From the NCBI RefSeq assembly GCF_947179165.1, contig NC_077245.1, positions 13,238,740-13,302,739 of the forward strand: DNA of 64,000 nucleotides, read 5' to 3'. Under the pieces are notes generated by a model. The model was given only the letters and a program-made list of their open reading frames with translations. It was not told the DNA's origin and did no database searches. The stretch comes from Solanum dulcamara (Eukaryota > Streptophyta > Magnoliopsida > Solanales > Solanaceae). Position 1 is the stretch's first letter; each line of letters begins with the position of its first letter. Below are positions 12,586 through 24,600 of this stretch, one piece after another. A program made the translations under genes and the position numbers.

Positions 12586-13480
12586 AAATTGGTATCAGAG
12601 TCCAGGTTCATAGGTCTCATGTATAAATGCCAAGTCTAAGTAGAGTCTTGGGATCGGTACGGAGACGTCTGTACTTATATTTGAGAGACTATGAAGACAA
12701 TACCTTCACTTCTTGATTCTTTATCATGCGTCCTTGATCTGATCTAATTCTTATCGTTTCACTTCGTCCTCTCTTTTATAGTGGTGAATCGTGCTTGGTC
12801 CAGCATATGAGCAATTGAGGTGTCGTCGCTTGGTGTTAGTATCAGATATGGCATTGAGGCGAAAGTGATATAATTATGGGAATGATGTATAGTCAAACTT
12901 GAAATGCTCTGCGACTCTAAAGGGATGAGTAAGGTATGGTTCAATGATATGTTTCAAGGTTATGGCAATGAAAGATGAACAATTGTTAAGAGACTTCATG
13001 AACATCTCATCCTGTCTGGTTAGTTATTCAACAACGGAAAATAACATTGGTGTGGCTTATTCGACATCTGAAGTAGTTTAACAATGTAGAATGGTATAAT
13101 TAGGGGAATGAGTATGCAATGAGTACTGTGACTTTGGGGACTATAGACTATGAAATTCATCATAAAGGAATGTGTTGTGTATTGTATAATGATGATAATG
13201 TTGCACCAATCGAGATTAGAATTTCTACAGCAATTTTATAAAGTGGGTTTATATAGGAAGAGTTATGAAATGTCTATTGCCGCCATACTTGTGTTTACTT
13301 GGGTAAGGTTATGGGTTGTGTTGCTTCTGCTATCATCAGCAACGTAAGGGCAATGATCAAGTTTTGAACTAGTGGGATCGGATTCGAGGCAAGTGAATTT
13401 CTAAACCTATTCTAAAGCTTGTAGAAGCATGTATTCGTGTCTTATATGTTGATGATTGATAGAAATTGGTGTTAAGAACT
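12586..13480 (+). other. Coding-free internal region with primer-binding site
   Basis: Starts with the initiator tRNA-Met-type PBS TGGTATCAGAG (12590-12600). Beyond a chromovirus-like leader to about 12720 no gag, protease, RT or integrase is visible; the 65-codon frame at 13150-13347 resembles nothing I know. Either a large internal deletion or an element that only ever carried the signals needed in cis. Confidence 0.6.
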
Positions 13481-14607
13481 ATTGATATTCAAATGAACTT
13501 GATGATAAAGAGTGGGGCAATAAATGAAAAAATTGAGATAAGATGATATATGATGTTCGATGTGATAGAACCCTGGGCTTGTTGTGAATATTTGGATATA
13601 TTTATATGTTGTTGATATGATATTGATTAACTGAGTGATTATGGAATGTATGTCATTATATGTGAATATCCATTCTGTTTTCACTTATTACTTGTGCATA
13701 CACTTATCTTTGATGGCTGAGGAAATGATATGAGTGAGATACTAGATATTGGGATCAAGGATTCTACCAGTTGAGGTAATTTGCTGAGGTCTTTTTCGGA
13801 AGCCGAGGTATTTTTCACCGATCGAGGTATTTTTTGATGGATATTATAACCGAGTTCTCTTCCGGCAGATACATGGTTTATATGAGGCCCCCATGAGTTC
13901 CGGTCTGAGGTGATCAGCGGATGTGCATCATTAGGGTAGACATGCATCACGATATGTGATATTTCATTGCTTAATATATCTTTGACCATTGTGGACTATT
14001 TTACACCTGATATTCTCTTAATCTGTATTATTAATGGTGTTGATTTGCTTGCGAATTGAATTGTACTGTTGTTGAGGTATATTAATATTGTGCAGCTAGA
14101 ACTGTTAGACTGGACTGATTTCTATGCAGTTTGTAGTTGGTGGTTGGATGGTATGGCAGGAGTACGTGTATTTTACTAGCTTTACTTAGTCTTAGTTATT
14201 TACTTACTAGGTACTACGTTATTGGTACTCACTCCTGGATAACTACACTTGTGTAGGTTTTGAGCCTGAACAGTGACCTAGCTTTTCTTATTTTTATATG
14301 AGGATTCTGAGATAATTCGAGAGGTAGCTGTTGATGCCAACCATCTTTCCTATTCCTCGTTACTTATTACTTTGTTCTATTCGAGAGACAAAGATTTAGA
14401 CTTATATTTATTTCGTATCTTGTAATTAGAAGGCTTGTACATGTAACAACTAGTCCGTGGGGGATTTTGTAGTTGACTAAGTTATCGCTTTATCTATATT
14501 TATTTATCTAAATTGTCTTTCGCTTTTACCTTCTGCATTTACTGGGTTTAGGCTAACTTGTTTGGGAAAGGATAAGTGTCATCATGCCCGAATTTTAGGT
14601 CGTGACA
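13481..14607 (+). repeat. 3' LTR of the small chromovirus-like element
   Basis: Second copy of the repeat at 11464-12585. Its true 5' end may lie slightly upstream, because the first copy is truncated and cannot define it. It carries the gccgaggt motif array (13783-13870) and the stem-loop CTACA-CTTG-TGTAG (14243-14256). Confidence 0.7.
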
Positions 14608-15544
14608 CTTCGTAATAGATGGTTGAACTTCTCGAACATAACATGTGCTTCCCAACACCTTAGGTTCCACTGGAAATAGTGGCTGATTTGGAAAAAGAAC
14701 ACTGTAAGGTGTATTACCAACAAGCACAGTAGATGGCATGCAATTAATTAGAAAACAACTTATTGAGACCGTATATGCCCAAAACTGTTTAGGAAGCTAT
14801 CTCAAGCAGATGCCTATTCTTCCTCTCAGCAACTCTATTTTGAGAGGGTGTATCAATATATGAGACTAATGGAGAATACCATGTTGTCTTATATACAATC
14901 CAAACAATTCTGACATGTATTCTTTGGCGTTATCACTCAGAATATGTACCGAAGCATTGAATTGAGTTTTCACTTCAGCATGGATGGCTTAAAAGTGAGT
15001 AAACACTTCTGAGCGACTCTTCATAAAATAAATCCAAGTCATTCGATAGAAATCATCTACAAAAATGATAAAATACCTATGCGTAGTTTTAGAAACCATA
15101 GGATATGGTCCCCAACTATCATAATGAACTAAATCAAATGTCGACTCAGTTTGCTTATTAACCCTTGGATGTAATGAGATGTGATGATGTTTTGCAAATT
15201 GATATGACTCACATTCCAATGAAGAAGTATTTTGAAACTAAGGATAACACTTCTTCAATAGAGACAAAAAAAGATGTCACAATTGACAATGTCCTTCAAA
15301 TGGAGACATGAGAGTGGATCAGGCAACAAATTAAGGCTCCCATTCATCAAGGATGTAGAGATCATCAGAAACATATCTGTTACCAATAATCTGATTCGTC
15401 TTAAGATCCCAAAATAAACAATGATCAGAATAAAATGACATATAATAATTAAGGCCATTGGTAAGTTTACTAATGAAATTCAAATTAAAGTCCAACTTTG
15501 GTAGACTCAATTCAAAACACAGTGTAATGGAGGAAGTTGATTTA
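14608..15544 (-). pseudogene. Ty1/copia pol remnant (integrase region)
   Basis: On the minus strand, from about 15219 to 14989, a frame starts with MECESYQFAKHHH and reads on as a GAG-pre-integrase Cys/His end followed by the start of the integrase core, including DSWGPYPMVSKTT and FVDDFYRMTWIYFM. A second frame (14739-14548) continues with copia-typical MPSTVLVGNTPYSVLFPNQP. Upstream, 15458-15255 reads as the frame-shifted region before the Cys/His motif. Frames are broken, so it is dead. The small chromovirus-like element cuts it on the left and a solo LTR plus a Tekay element cut it on the right, making it the oldest layer of this block. Confidence 0.75.
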
Positions 15545-17800
15545 TGTTATACCCCAAAAATTCCTTTAAGCTAAGACCCGAGTCATTCTCTTTATGCATA
15601 TAGGACCAATCCCGATGACTCCTAATTGTACATATATTTTAGGATAAATTCCTAAGTATTTGAAGTTTGTTAGAGGTGAATTAGGGTCATGAGGAACCAC
15701 CAGTACTAAGTCGAGTTCAAAGATCATTTACCGATTGAGGTTTCGTATAAGATTAAATAAGAGTCAACTTCAAACAACCATAACTTTTAGAATATTAAGA
15801 ATTTAGGTGGCCCATGACTTATCAAATTAAAGGACTTTGAAACCTCTTTCCAACGCTACTGAGTTTTCCTTATTTATAGTTTGGAGTAAAAATATATGAC
15901 CATTTTACCAAAGACTATCGCTGTAGTAGTTTGAGTGATGGCGCGGCACTATAGCGCCATTAGAGTGCCAAAACTAACTACAGTAGTTTTGGTTAGGGTG
16001 TGGTGCACCACTATCTCTCCTGCAGGCCCCTGGACCCATTTTTTAGATTTTTCTTGAGGAAGGGCATTCCATACTTTTCACCACCCTTCCCATATCTAAC
16101 CTATTACATTTTGAGACTAAAAATCCACCTCCTAGGGATATTTTCTTCTCATTCACCCTTAGAAACTTGGAGAAAAGAGATTAGAGAAAAGAAGAAGAAC
16201 AACTAGGTTTCAATCCATTCCTTTAAGTCTTGATTTTTTCTTCGAATTCCAGGTATGTAAGTCTAACACAACGTTGGACCGAGTTCGTCCACATGTCCCT
16301 TCATCTTTATTAATTCAAGTTGAGTTGAGTTGGAGTTTTCGAGTTTCTTGAATTGAATTCTTGAGTTATCTATTATCTTTTGGGTTCCTTGTATATATTT
16401 AAAATATGTATTGATGTTGTTCATGGGTTGAGTACTTCATTTGGATGCATGTTCATATCTTCATTCACATGAACCCTAATTAAAGATTATATTTGATTTT
16501 GAGCATTGATTGTAAGAGTTTGAGTTTTCACATAAGTTGATTTTTTTCATTATTTTGAACATGAATATCTTGAGTATAAATGATGGTTTGAGATAGAGTT
16601 TTAATGAGTTGTGATTGACTTTCAAAAATATATTTCTGAAAGAATTTGATGATTTGAGCATGAGTTGAATTGAGAGAGTCTTTAAGATGTTAACCGTTGA
16701 GTCAAAATTGCATATTTTAAAGAGTTTTAAAAGAGTTGAGTATTTAATCTCAATAAGTGGATTGGATTGACTTCATTTGAAAGAGCGTAATGATTAAGAT
16801 GAGATTGAGTTTCAATGGGAGTCCAATGAGACTAGTCAAAAGTTTTGATTGAACTGATTTGTTTAAGTTGTATGAGCATGTTGAGCTTTGGGAGTAGTAT
16901 CGAGCACCAAATTGAGAGAGAATAAAACTCAATAACTACGTAGCCATCATAGTAGAGGATTGAACCATTAAAGTCGGATGTTTCCCTATTTCATTGTCCA
17001 TAAAAGATAGGACTTAATTGATTGGTGGATCCAGATTGCTAGATTCATCCTTTACCTTGGAAAGTATTGGACGGACGTGGAAACAGTGTTGTTTTGTTGT
17101 ACATCACCTTCTTATAGGTGATGGAATTGTTGTCAGTTAAGAAAGGCTCCCATATAATGCATGAAAGTATATGACATGTTTTGAATATGTTGCATTTTAC
17201 TAAGTTCTTCTTAAAGCATGGTTATATTTTATACTTGCATATCATATTGAGTTGGGTGAGTTTCATTCTATCTCGAGTACCTTTGATGTATTGTTATTTC
17301 ATTTTACCATATTACATACTCATATATTCCACATACTGACGTCCATTTGGGCCTGCATCATTTTATGATGTAGGGACAAGTATTAGAGATCATCGATAGA
17401 TGCTTCGTTGAAGATCTATTTCTTTCCTGATAGTGGTGAGACCTCCTTGCCTTCGGAGGGATCATATTCATTCTTTCCATTGCTTATGAGTAGTTTTTTT
17501 GAGGTAGCCATAAACCTGTCATTGACACCATCTAGATAGTAGAGATAAAGGCTTCATAGACTAGATAGTGATGGATTTATTTTGATGTCTTTAACTCTTG
17601 ATTAGTTTTCTTTCAAATTATGTTTCTGATTAGAATGATGGAGATTGATTATTGAGTTATCCTACTAAGATTTGTGTTTCTCTTAAACTAAGTCTTCCAC
17701 TGAATGAATAAATGTGTGATCAGGACAAGTGGTTCGCTTGGGAGCCAACAATGGCTTCTGAGTGTCGGTCATGCCTAGGAGACCCTCTCGGGGCGTGACA
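15545..17800 (+). repeat. Solo LTR of a Tekay/Del-like element (S1)
   Basis: Begins TGTTATACCCC and ends GGGGCGTGACA, with flanks attta (15540-15544) and gttta (17801-17805) that look like a 5-bp target duplication with one change. There is no second copy or internal region. The body is clearly related to the Tekay LTR that follows: shared phrases around gtggcccatgac, tgcatcat...gatgtaggg and gttgaagatc. A degenerate GC hairpin ATGGCGC/GCGCCAT is at 15938-15960 and the R-region stem-loop at 17352-17374. It inserted in copia DNA and lost its interior by LTR-LTR recombination. Confidence 0.75.
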
Positions 17801-18226
17801 GTTTAATTATAACGCCCCTCAAAATTCTTCCTTAGGATTTGGACCCTTCTTGTATTCGTGCAGGGTCGAACCCAATTATTTAGAAGTGTGTGCTTGAGTT
17901 AAGATGAGTCCCCAAGTAATTGAGGAGTGTTGGAGGTAATGTGGGGTCACGGAAGACCCCTAGGACCGAGCTAAGACCAAAAAGATTAGTTGTTGCTAAG
18001 TTTGAAGAGGAGTTCGCATGAGGGGTTGACTTCTAACGACCCTATCTTTTGATATATGACGATCTGGGTGGCCCACGACCTATTAAATTAATGGTTGTCG
18101 AGTCTTCTTTCCAACGCCACCAAGAATGTAAATTTTGGAGTTCGGAGTCGAAAGATATGACGATCCTAAGATGAACTATCACAGCAGGAATTTCAGGTCT
18201 GGGGTTCAACTACTGGAAATTTGGGC

Positions 18227-18515
18227 TTGGCGCCGCAGTGGCGCGATGCGCCACTATCGCGCCAAGAACATGCCTCAGTAGTTTGGTCCCTGGCGCGGCG
18301 CGCCACTGCGAGGTGTGTAGGGTTTTTCAAGCCAAAATTCCAGAACTTTGAACCTTTGGCCTTGGCGCTATAAGGGCGCGACGCGCCACTATCGCGTCGG
18401 AAACATGCCTCAGTAGTTTGGTCCTTGGCGCGGCGCACCACTAAAAGTTGTGTAGGTTTTTAGGCGTAATTGGCCTTGGCGCTGTAAGGGCACGACGCGC
18501 CACTATCGCGCCAAA
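18227..18515 (+). promoter_or_regulatory. GC-rich hairpin module, three units, in Tekay LTR
   Basis: Three tandem units about 120-130 bp apart. The first has AGTGGCGC-GAT-GCGCCACT (18237-18255), a perfect 8-bp stem; the second has GGCGC-GAC-GCGCC (18375-18387); the third is eroded (around 18488-18502). Each continues with actatcgcgcc, and units one and two also share aacatgcctcagtagtttgg. It ends about 60 bp before the TATA box. Related units occur in the Athila LTR and, eroded, in S1. Confidence 0.8.
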
Positions 18516-18576
18516 TGCGTTTTTGGCCTATTTTTTAGAATTTTGGAGGAAGGGTAATTTGGGAATTATCCCAAAT

Positions 18577-18582
18577 TATATA
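18577..18582 (+). promoter_or_regulatory. Probable TATA box of the Tekay LTR
   Basis: TATATA in an otherwise non-repetitive stretch, followed 30-120 bp later by a CT-rich tract (ctctctctc...cttcttcc) typical of plant transcription starts and leaders. The equivalent site in the 3' LTR is 28748-28753. Confidence 0.5.
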
Positions 18583-19807
18583 TTCACAAGCCTTGAACAT
18601 TTTTGGACCATTTCTTCAGCCCCCACTCTCTCTCTAAAAGCCCTAGAAACCTTTCTCTCTCTCTTTTCTTCTTCCTCTCCAAATCCTTCTCCAACAAGAA
18701 GAGTTCTAAGAGCTTCAAGGTTTGAGTTCTCCATTGAAGACCCAACCACAAGGTTTTCTTCAAGTCTTCACTAAGGTATGTAAGGCTATCTAAAACATGG
18801 GTTGAGTCCACCCATGTGCCCTACTCTTGCTTTGAGGTTAGATGTTCATGAAAAATGGAGTTTTCTTGGTATGGTTATGTTTGTATGAGCTTTGTCCCCT
18901 ATTTATTTGACTTTATATGTGTTGATGTTGTTGAGCTAAAAAGTTCTTAAAATGGGCCTTTATGTGAGTATGAATTGATGAAAACGAGTTGTTAAATATA
19001 TTTTATTGATCTTCTTAATTATGTAGATTATGATAAAATATGCTATTTTCTTAAGAATGTTGCCTATTATAAAGTGTCGATTTAAAGTCTTGAAGTTGTG
19101 ATGAGTCTCAAAGATTTCTCAATAGATGGAGAAAATGATTGGTTATGTCTATAGGTTGCTATAAACGTGCATTTAAATTTCTTTAAAAGATATGATTGAG
19201 ATTGATCGGATAGTATGATTGAGAGAGATTTGATCATGATAGAGTTGATGAGTTGACAAGGTTGAAATGAGACTTGTCGATGTGATTTGATTGAGTTGAT
19301 TGGATGGAGTTTTATGAGCATTGAGTCTTGAGAGGAGTATCAAGCACCGAATTGGGCAAGAGTATAGTCCATACTCGAACCCAATAACTACGTCGCCAAA
19401 CGTAGGGGGGATTGAATCGTTAAAGTCGGATGTTTCCCTGAGATATTTGTCCTGACATTATAGGACTTGGTTGGATTGGATCCATGATTGGTTGATTCGT
19501 TCATACCCTAGCAAAGTATGAACGGATGCGGTAACAATGTCGGTTTGTTGTACTTTCACTGGCTCATAAGTGATGGTTGTCGGGTAAGAGAAACTCCTAA
19601 ATAGGTCTTGATAGTACTCTAAGTCAGATTGAATTGAATTGTATGTGATTGTTCCCGTCTAAATCATATCCTTGTTTAGACTTAGGACATTTGATTGAGT
19701 TGTTTCCCTTTTGAGTTGAGATTCCGAGTTGATTGATTCTTCCTTGATGTTCGTTGCATTCCGCCATTTTACATACTCGTACATTCCATGTACTGACGCC
19801 ATTTGGC

Positions 19808-19828
19808 CTGCATCATTTCATGATGCAG
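19808..19828 (+). promoter_or_regulatory. Conserved stem-loop in Tekay LTR R/U5
   Basis: CTGCATCA-TTTCA-TGATGCAG, preceded by a second hairpin GTACAT-TCC-ATGTAC (19779-19793). Equivalent stems with compensating changes lie at 17352-17374, 27831-27853, 12221-12234 and 14243-14256, always about 365-450 bp before the LTR end. Confidence 0.55.
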
Positions 19829-20260
19829 AGACAGGTACTAGAGATCATCAACCAGTGCTCCGTTGAAGATCCACATACACTTCCAGCTAGTTGGTGAGTC
19901 CTCCTAGTTTCCGGAGGATGTTGAGCTTTCTTGTATAGTGTGTTGTCGTTTCCTTTATTTTGATTATTGGTAGCCATGGACTTGTCATTGGCACCTCTTA
20001 GACTTTGATAGAGGCTTCATAGACTGGAGTGTGGGGAGGTTGAACTGTTATTTTGAGGAGGTCTTATTATATTATTTTGTTGGGCTGAAAATGCTTGGCC
20101 TTCGGCCCCCATATATGAACAATATTTTATTAATTAAGTTTTCCGCTAAAAAAATATGTTTGTATGAATGTGTGACCAGACCAGGTGGTTCGCTCGGAGG
20201 TCAGAAATGGCCTTGGAGTGCCGGCCACGCCTAGGGTACCCTCCCGGGGCGTGACGAACA

Positions 20261-20272
20261 TGGTATCAGAGC
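20261..20272 (+). other. Primer-binding site of the Tekay element
   Basis: TGGTATCAGAGC, complementary to the 3' end of initiator tRNA-Met, four bases after the LTR. Confidence 0.9.
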
Positions 20273-20472
20273 CCAGAGTTCAAATGTCCTAGGGAGTCTA
20301 TGAAGCCGTGTCTAGTAGAGTCTTGCTTATGGGTGTGTTGTGCACCACACTTATAAGCAGGAGGCTATAGGACATTAGGAATTGTTTCACTTCTTTCATA
20401 CTCTGACTTCGTGCGATAGAGTTAAACTCTATAAAACTCCTTTCTAAGTCGTGCGTTTGTACATTACAGATA

Positions 20473-21600
20473 ATGCCTCCTAAACATACAGCTAGCCAGA
20501 GAAATGTTGATAATGCCGAGATGCCCCAATCAGAGGTACACCCAGCAAGGGATAGAGTCCGATCTGCGAGGTATGCGGAGGTAACCCAAGTGCCTGCTAC
20601 TCCGCCTGCACCCACGTCAGAGGTAGAATTTAGAGGAGCGATTGCAATGCTCACGTAATTAATGGCTACCCGAAATGGTAACCAGAGTTCGCCGACTCTT
20701 AGCTCTAGTTCCTAAGAGCCATCTACTGCCACTAGAATTAGAGACTTTCTGAGAATAAATCCGCCGGCATTCACGGGTTCTAAGGTTGATGAAGATCCCC
20801 AAAATTTTATTAATGGGATGTGGAAAATTCTGAAAGCTATGCATGGTACAGAAATTGAGGGGGTTGAGTTGGTGTCTTATCAACTCAAAGATATGGTAAA
20901 CATTTGGTATAACCAATAGGAACAAGGTAGGGGTGAGGATGCTGAACCTGCTAGGTGGGATGAATTTGAGGGAGCCTTTCTTGACCACTTCTTTCCTCGA
21001 GAATTGAGGGAAGCGAAAGTGGAGGAATTTGTAAATCTGAAACAAGAAGGCATGACTGTTAAGGAGTACAGCCTGAAGTTCATCCAGTTATCTAGGTATG
21101 CTCCAGAAATGATCCCAGATGTGAGGTCAAAGATGAGGAAGTTCGTCTCCGGATTAGGGAGGCATGTGAAGAAGGAGTGCAAAGCAGCATTGTTGATCTC
21201 AGACATGGATATTTCCAGATTAATGGTGTATGCTCAACAGGTAGAGGATGAGAAGAGGAAAGACATAGAGGAGCATCTGAGCAAAAAGGCAAGATCAGCT
21301 GGGCATGAGAATGAGCAGAGGCAAAACAAGGGCAACAGGTCCTTCTTCCAGAAGAGGCCTCTTTATTATGCCTCATCTACCACCAGCGCACCTATGCAGC
21401 AGAACAGGTATGATCGGCAGGGACAAGGTCGCCTGAATCTCAGACCCTAGGGTTCTCAATCCCAAACTAGCGCGGGGCAAGTTTCACAAGGGAAGCCACC
21501 ATGCGTCAAGTGTGGTAAGCTTCACATGGGAGAGTGTAGAGCGGGAAGGATGGGTTGTTATAAATGTGGCCAAATAGACCATTTTCAGAAGGAGTGTCCA
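20473..21600 (+). pseudogene. Tekay gag (capsid and zinc knuckle), interrupted
   Basis: The frame opens at ATG 20473 (MPPKHTASQRN). The capsid part reads FLRINPPAFTGSKVDEDPQN..., then WDEFEGAFLDHFFPRELREA and LKQEGMTVKEYSLKFIQLSR, the usual retrotransposon gag fold. A CCHC zinc knuckle [14 protein letters not shown] lies at about 21556-21597. The gag-pol frame is broken in this part by stops at 20656 (TAA), 20713 (TAA), 20917 (TAG) and 21448 (TAG). All four are explained by one C-to-T or G-to-A change from Gln or Trp codons, with the reading frame preserved on both sides. It encodes the particle-forming protein in living relatives; here it is dead. Confidence 0.85.
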
Positions 21601-24600
21601 GCATGGGGGAACAGAGCCCAGTTCTCTACCACCGCACCACCAGCTAGGGGTAATCAGAGGGGCACTACTTCAGGTATGAGTGGAGGTACAAACCGCCTAT
21701 ATGCCATGGGTAGTCGCCAAGATCAGGAGAACTCTCCAAACGTCGTGACGGGTATGATTCGAGTCTCTTCTCTTGATTGTTATGTTTTGATAGATCCGGG
21801 TGCCACACTATCTTTTGTAACTCTTTACATGGCTAGTAAGTTCAATAAAATCCCTGAATGTCTTAGTGAACCTTTCTACGTAGCTACCCCTGTCGGTGAT
21901 TCTGTCGTAGCTGAGAAAGTTTATAGAGATTGCACTGTGTCAATTCATCACAAAGATACCTTGGCTGATTTGGTTGAGTTAGACATGGTTGATTTTGATG
22001 TGATCCTTGGCATGGACTGGCTCTATGTCTGTTATGCCTCTATTGATTGTAGAACTCAGATGGTCACATTCAAATTCCCGAATGAGGCTGTCATAGAGTG
22101 GAAGGGTAGTCCTATTGTGCCTAAGGGTAAGTTTATTTCATACCTTAGGTCCAGGAAGCTAATCTCAAAAGGGTGCATTTATCACCTTGTCCGAGTGAAA
22201 GATGACAATATTGAGTCTCCATCCCTTGAGTCAGTTCCGATTGTCAATGAGTTTCCGGATGTCTTTCCTGAAGATCTGCCTGGAGTCCCTCCTGATAGGG
22301 AGATTGAATTTGGGATTGATATTCTTTTTGATACCCAGCCTATCTCAATTCCTCCTTATAGAATGGCCCCAGTTGAGTTGAAAGAGTTGAAGGAGCAGTT
22401 GAAGGACTTATTAGATAAGGGATTTATTAGGCCGAGTGTCTCACCGTGGGGAGCTTTGGTCCTATTTTTTCGAAAGAAAGATGGGTCCCTTAGAATATGT
22501 ATTGACTACAGGCAGCTGAATAAGGTCACCATAAAGAACAAATACCCTCTCCCCAGAATAGATGACTTATTTGACCAACTTCAGGGTGCCACTTGTTTCT
22601 CAAAGATAGACTTGAGATCCGGCTACCATCAGTTGAAGGTGAGGGAGTGTGATATTCCGAAGACCGCTTTTCGGACTTGTTATGTCCACTTTGAATTTTT
22701 GGTCATGTCCTTCGGGTTGACTAATGCCCCCGCAACTTTTATGGATCTCATGAATAGAGTGTTTAAATCATATCTTGATATGTTTGTGATTGTATTCATA
22801 GATGATATTCTGTTCTACTCCAAGAATGAAGAGAAGCATGCCCATCATCTTAGAATCGTCTTACAAACTTTGAAAGAGCAGGTATTGTATACAAAGTTCT
22901 CCAAATGTGAATTTTGGCTTGCATCGGTGGCCTTTCTAGGTCACATTGTATCTAGAGATGGTATTCAGGTTGATGCTCAGAAGATTGAAGCTGTGAAGAA
23001 TTGGCCTAGACCCACATCCCCAACAGAGATAAGGAGCTTCCTGGGTTTGGCTGGCTACTACCGAAGGTTTGTAGAGGGATTCTCATCCATATCATCACCA
23101 TTGACCAAGCTGACTCAAAAGAGGGCTAAGTTCCAATGGTCCGATGCTTGTGAGGAGGGTTTCTAGAAATTAAAGACCAAGCTAACCACTGCTCCTATTC
23201 TAACTTTGCCCGATGGGACAGAGGGCTTTGTGGTCTACTGTGATGCATCCAGACTTGGTTTGGGTTGTGTGTTGATGCAAAGGGGGAAGGTGATAGCCTA
23301 TGCTTCGAGACAGCTTAGAGGAATTACCCAACTCATGATCTTGAGCTGGCAGCTATGGTATTTGCGCTTAAAATCTGGTGCCACTACTTGTATGGAGTGC
23401 ATGTTGACGAATTCACTGATCATAAGAGCTTACAATATGTTTTCAGCCAGAAAGAACTCAACCTGAGGCAAAGAAGATGGCTCGAGCTACTCAAAGACTA
23501 CGACATAAGCATCCTCTACCATCCAGGTAAAGCTAATATTATTGCTGATGCTCTTAGCAGGTTGTCTATGGGTAGCACTGCCCACGTGGAGGAAGGAAAG
23601 AGAGAATTGGCAAAAGAGGTACACAGATTAGCCCAATTGGGAGTTCATCTGAAAGAGAACAATGAAGGCAGAGTTACTGTTCAGGATGGGTCTACATCCT
23701 CACTTGTGGCAGAGGTAAAGGAGAAACAAGATCAAGACCCCATCCTCCTTCGATTGAAGGAAGTTGTCCATAAACAGGGGGTGATGGTTTTCACCAAAGG
23801 GGGAGATGGTGTATTGAGATACCAAAATAGATTATGTGTGCTAGATGTCGATGGTGTTCGAGGAAGAATTATGGCTGAAACACATAGTTCCAGATACTCT
23901 ATCCATCCCGGCTCTACGAAAATATATCATGACTTGAGGGAAATCTATTGGTGGAGTGGGATGAAGAAAGATATTGCGGAATTTGTTTCTGAGTGCCCGA
24001 ATTGTCAACAGGTGAAGGTTGAGCATCAAAGGCCATGTGGTTTAGCTCAAAATATAGAAATTCCAGAGTGGAAGTGGGAAATGATCAACATGGACTTTAT
24101 TACAGGTCTATCGAGGTCTCGAAAGCAGCATGATTCGATTTGGGTGATTGTGGATAGGATGACGAAATCCGCTCATTTCTTGGCGGTTAGGACTACTGAC
24201 ACCGTAGAGGATTATGCAAAGTTGTACATTCAAGAGATCGTCATATTGCATGGGGTTCCCTTATCTATCATCTCAGACAGAGGATCTCAATTCACTTCCC
24301 AATTCTGGAGATCCTTTCAGAGGGGACTGGGTTCGAAGGTGAAATTGAGTACGGCCTTCCATCCCCAAACAGATGGCCAGGCCGAGAGCACCATCCAAAC
24401 ATTGGAAGATATGTTGAGGGCATGCGTGCTTGACTTCAAGGGAAATTGGGATGACCACTTGCCCCTCATAGAGTTTGCATATAACAATAGCTATCATGCA
24501 AGCATTCAAATGGCTCCTTATGAAGCTTTGTATGGGAGGAGGTGTATATCTCCCATTGGGTGGTTTGAAGTTGGTGAAGCTGAGTTGATTGGGCCTGACC

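Larger units (their letters stand above)
11464..14607 (+). mobile_element. Small non-autonomous chromovirus-like LTR element, 5' LTR truncated by Ogre-1
   Basis: 11464-12585 and about 13481-14607 are direct repeats of about 1.12 kb with a few percent divergence. The first is followed by a PBS TTGGTATCAGAG (12589-12600) and a leader typical of Tekay/Del-type elements (agtagagtcttggg, ggagacgtctgtac). The internal region is only about 0.9 kb and codes for nothing I recognise. The 5' part of the 5' LTR is missing because Ogre-1 inserted into it; it should continue left of the window. The 3' LTR ends GGTCGTGACA at 14607, next to copia sequence. Confidence 0.75.
17808..20256 (+). repeat. 5' LTR of the Tekay element
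   Basis: Starts tataacgcccctc and ends ggggcgtgacg directly before the PBS spacer. It carries three units of the GC-rich hairpin module (18227-18515), a TATA box TATATA (18577-18582), a long CT-rich leader (18620-18700) and the R-region stem-loops (19779-19793 and 19808-19828). ORFs inside it are not coding. Confidence 0.85.

Noticed and set aside
18193..18811. Arg/Ala-rich ORFs in the Tekay LTR
   Set aside because: They are readings of the GC hairpin module and the CT-rich leader; the same frames occur in each LTR copy with disruptions.
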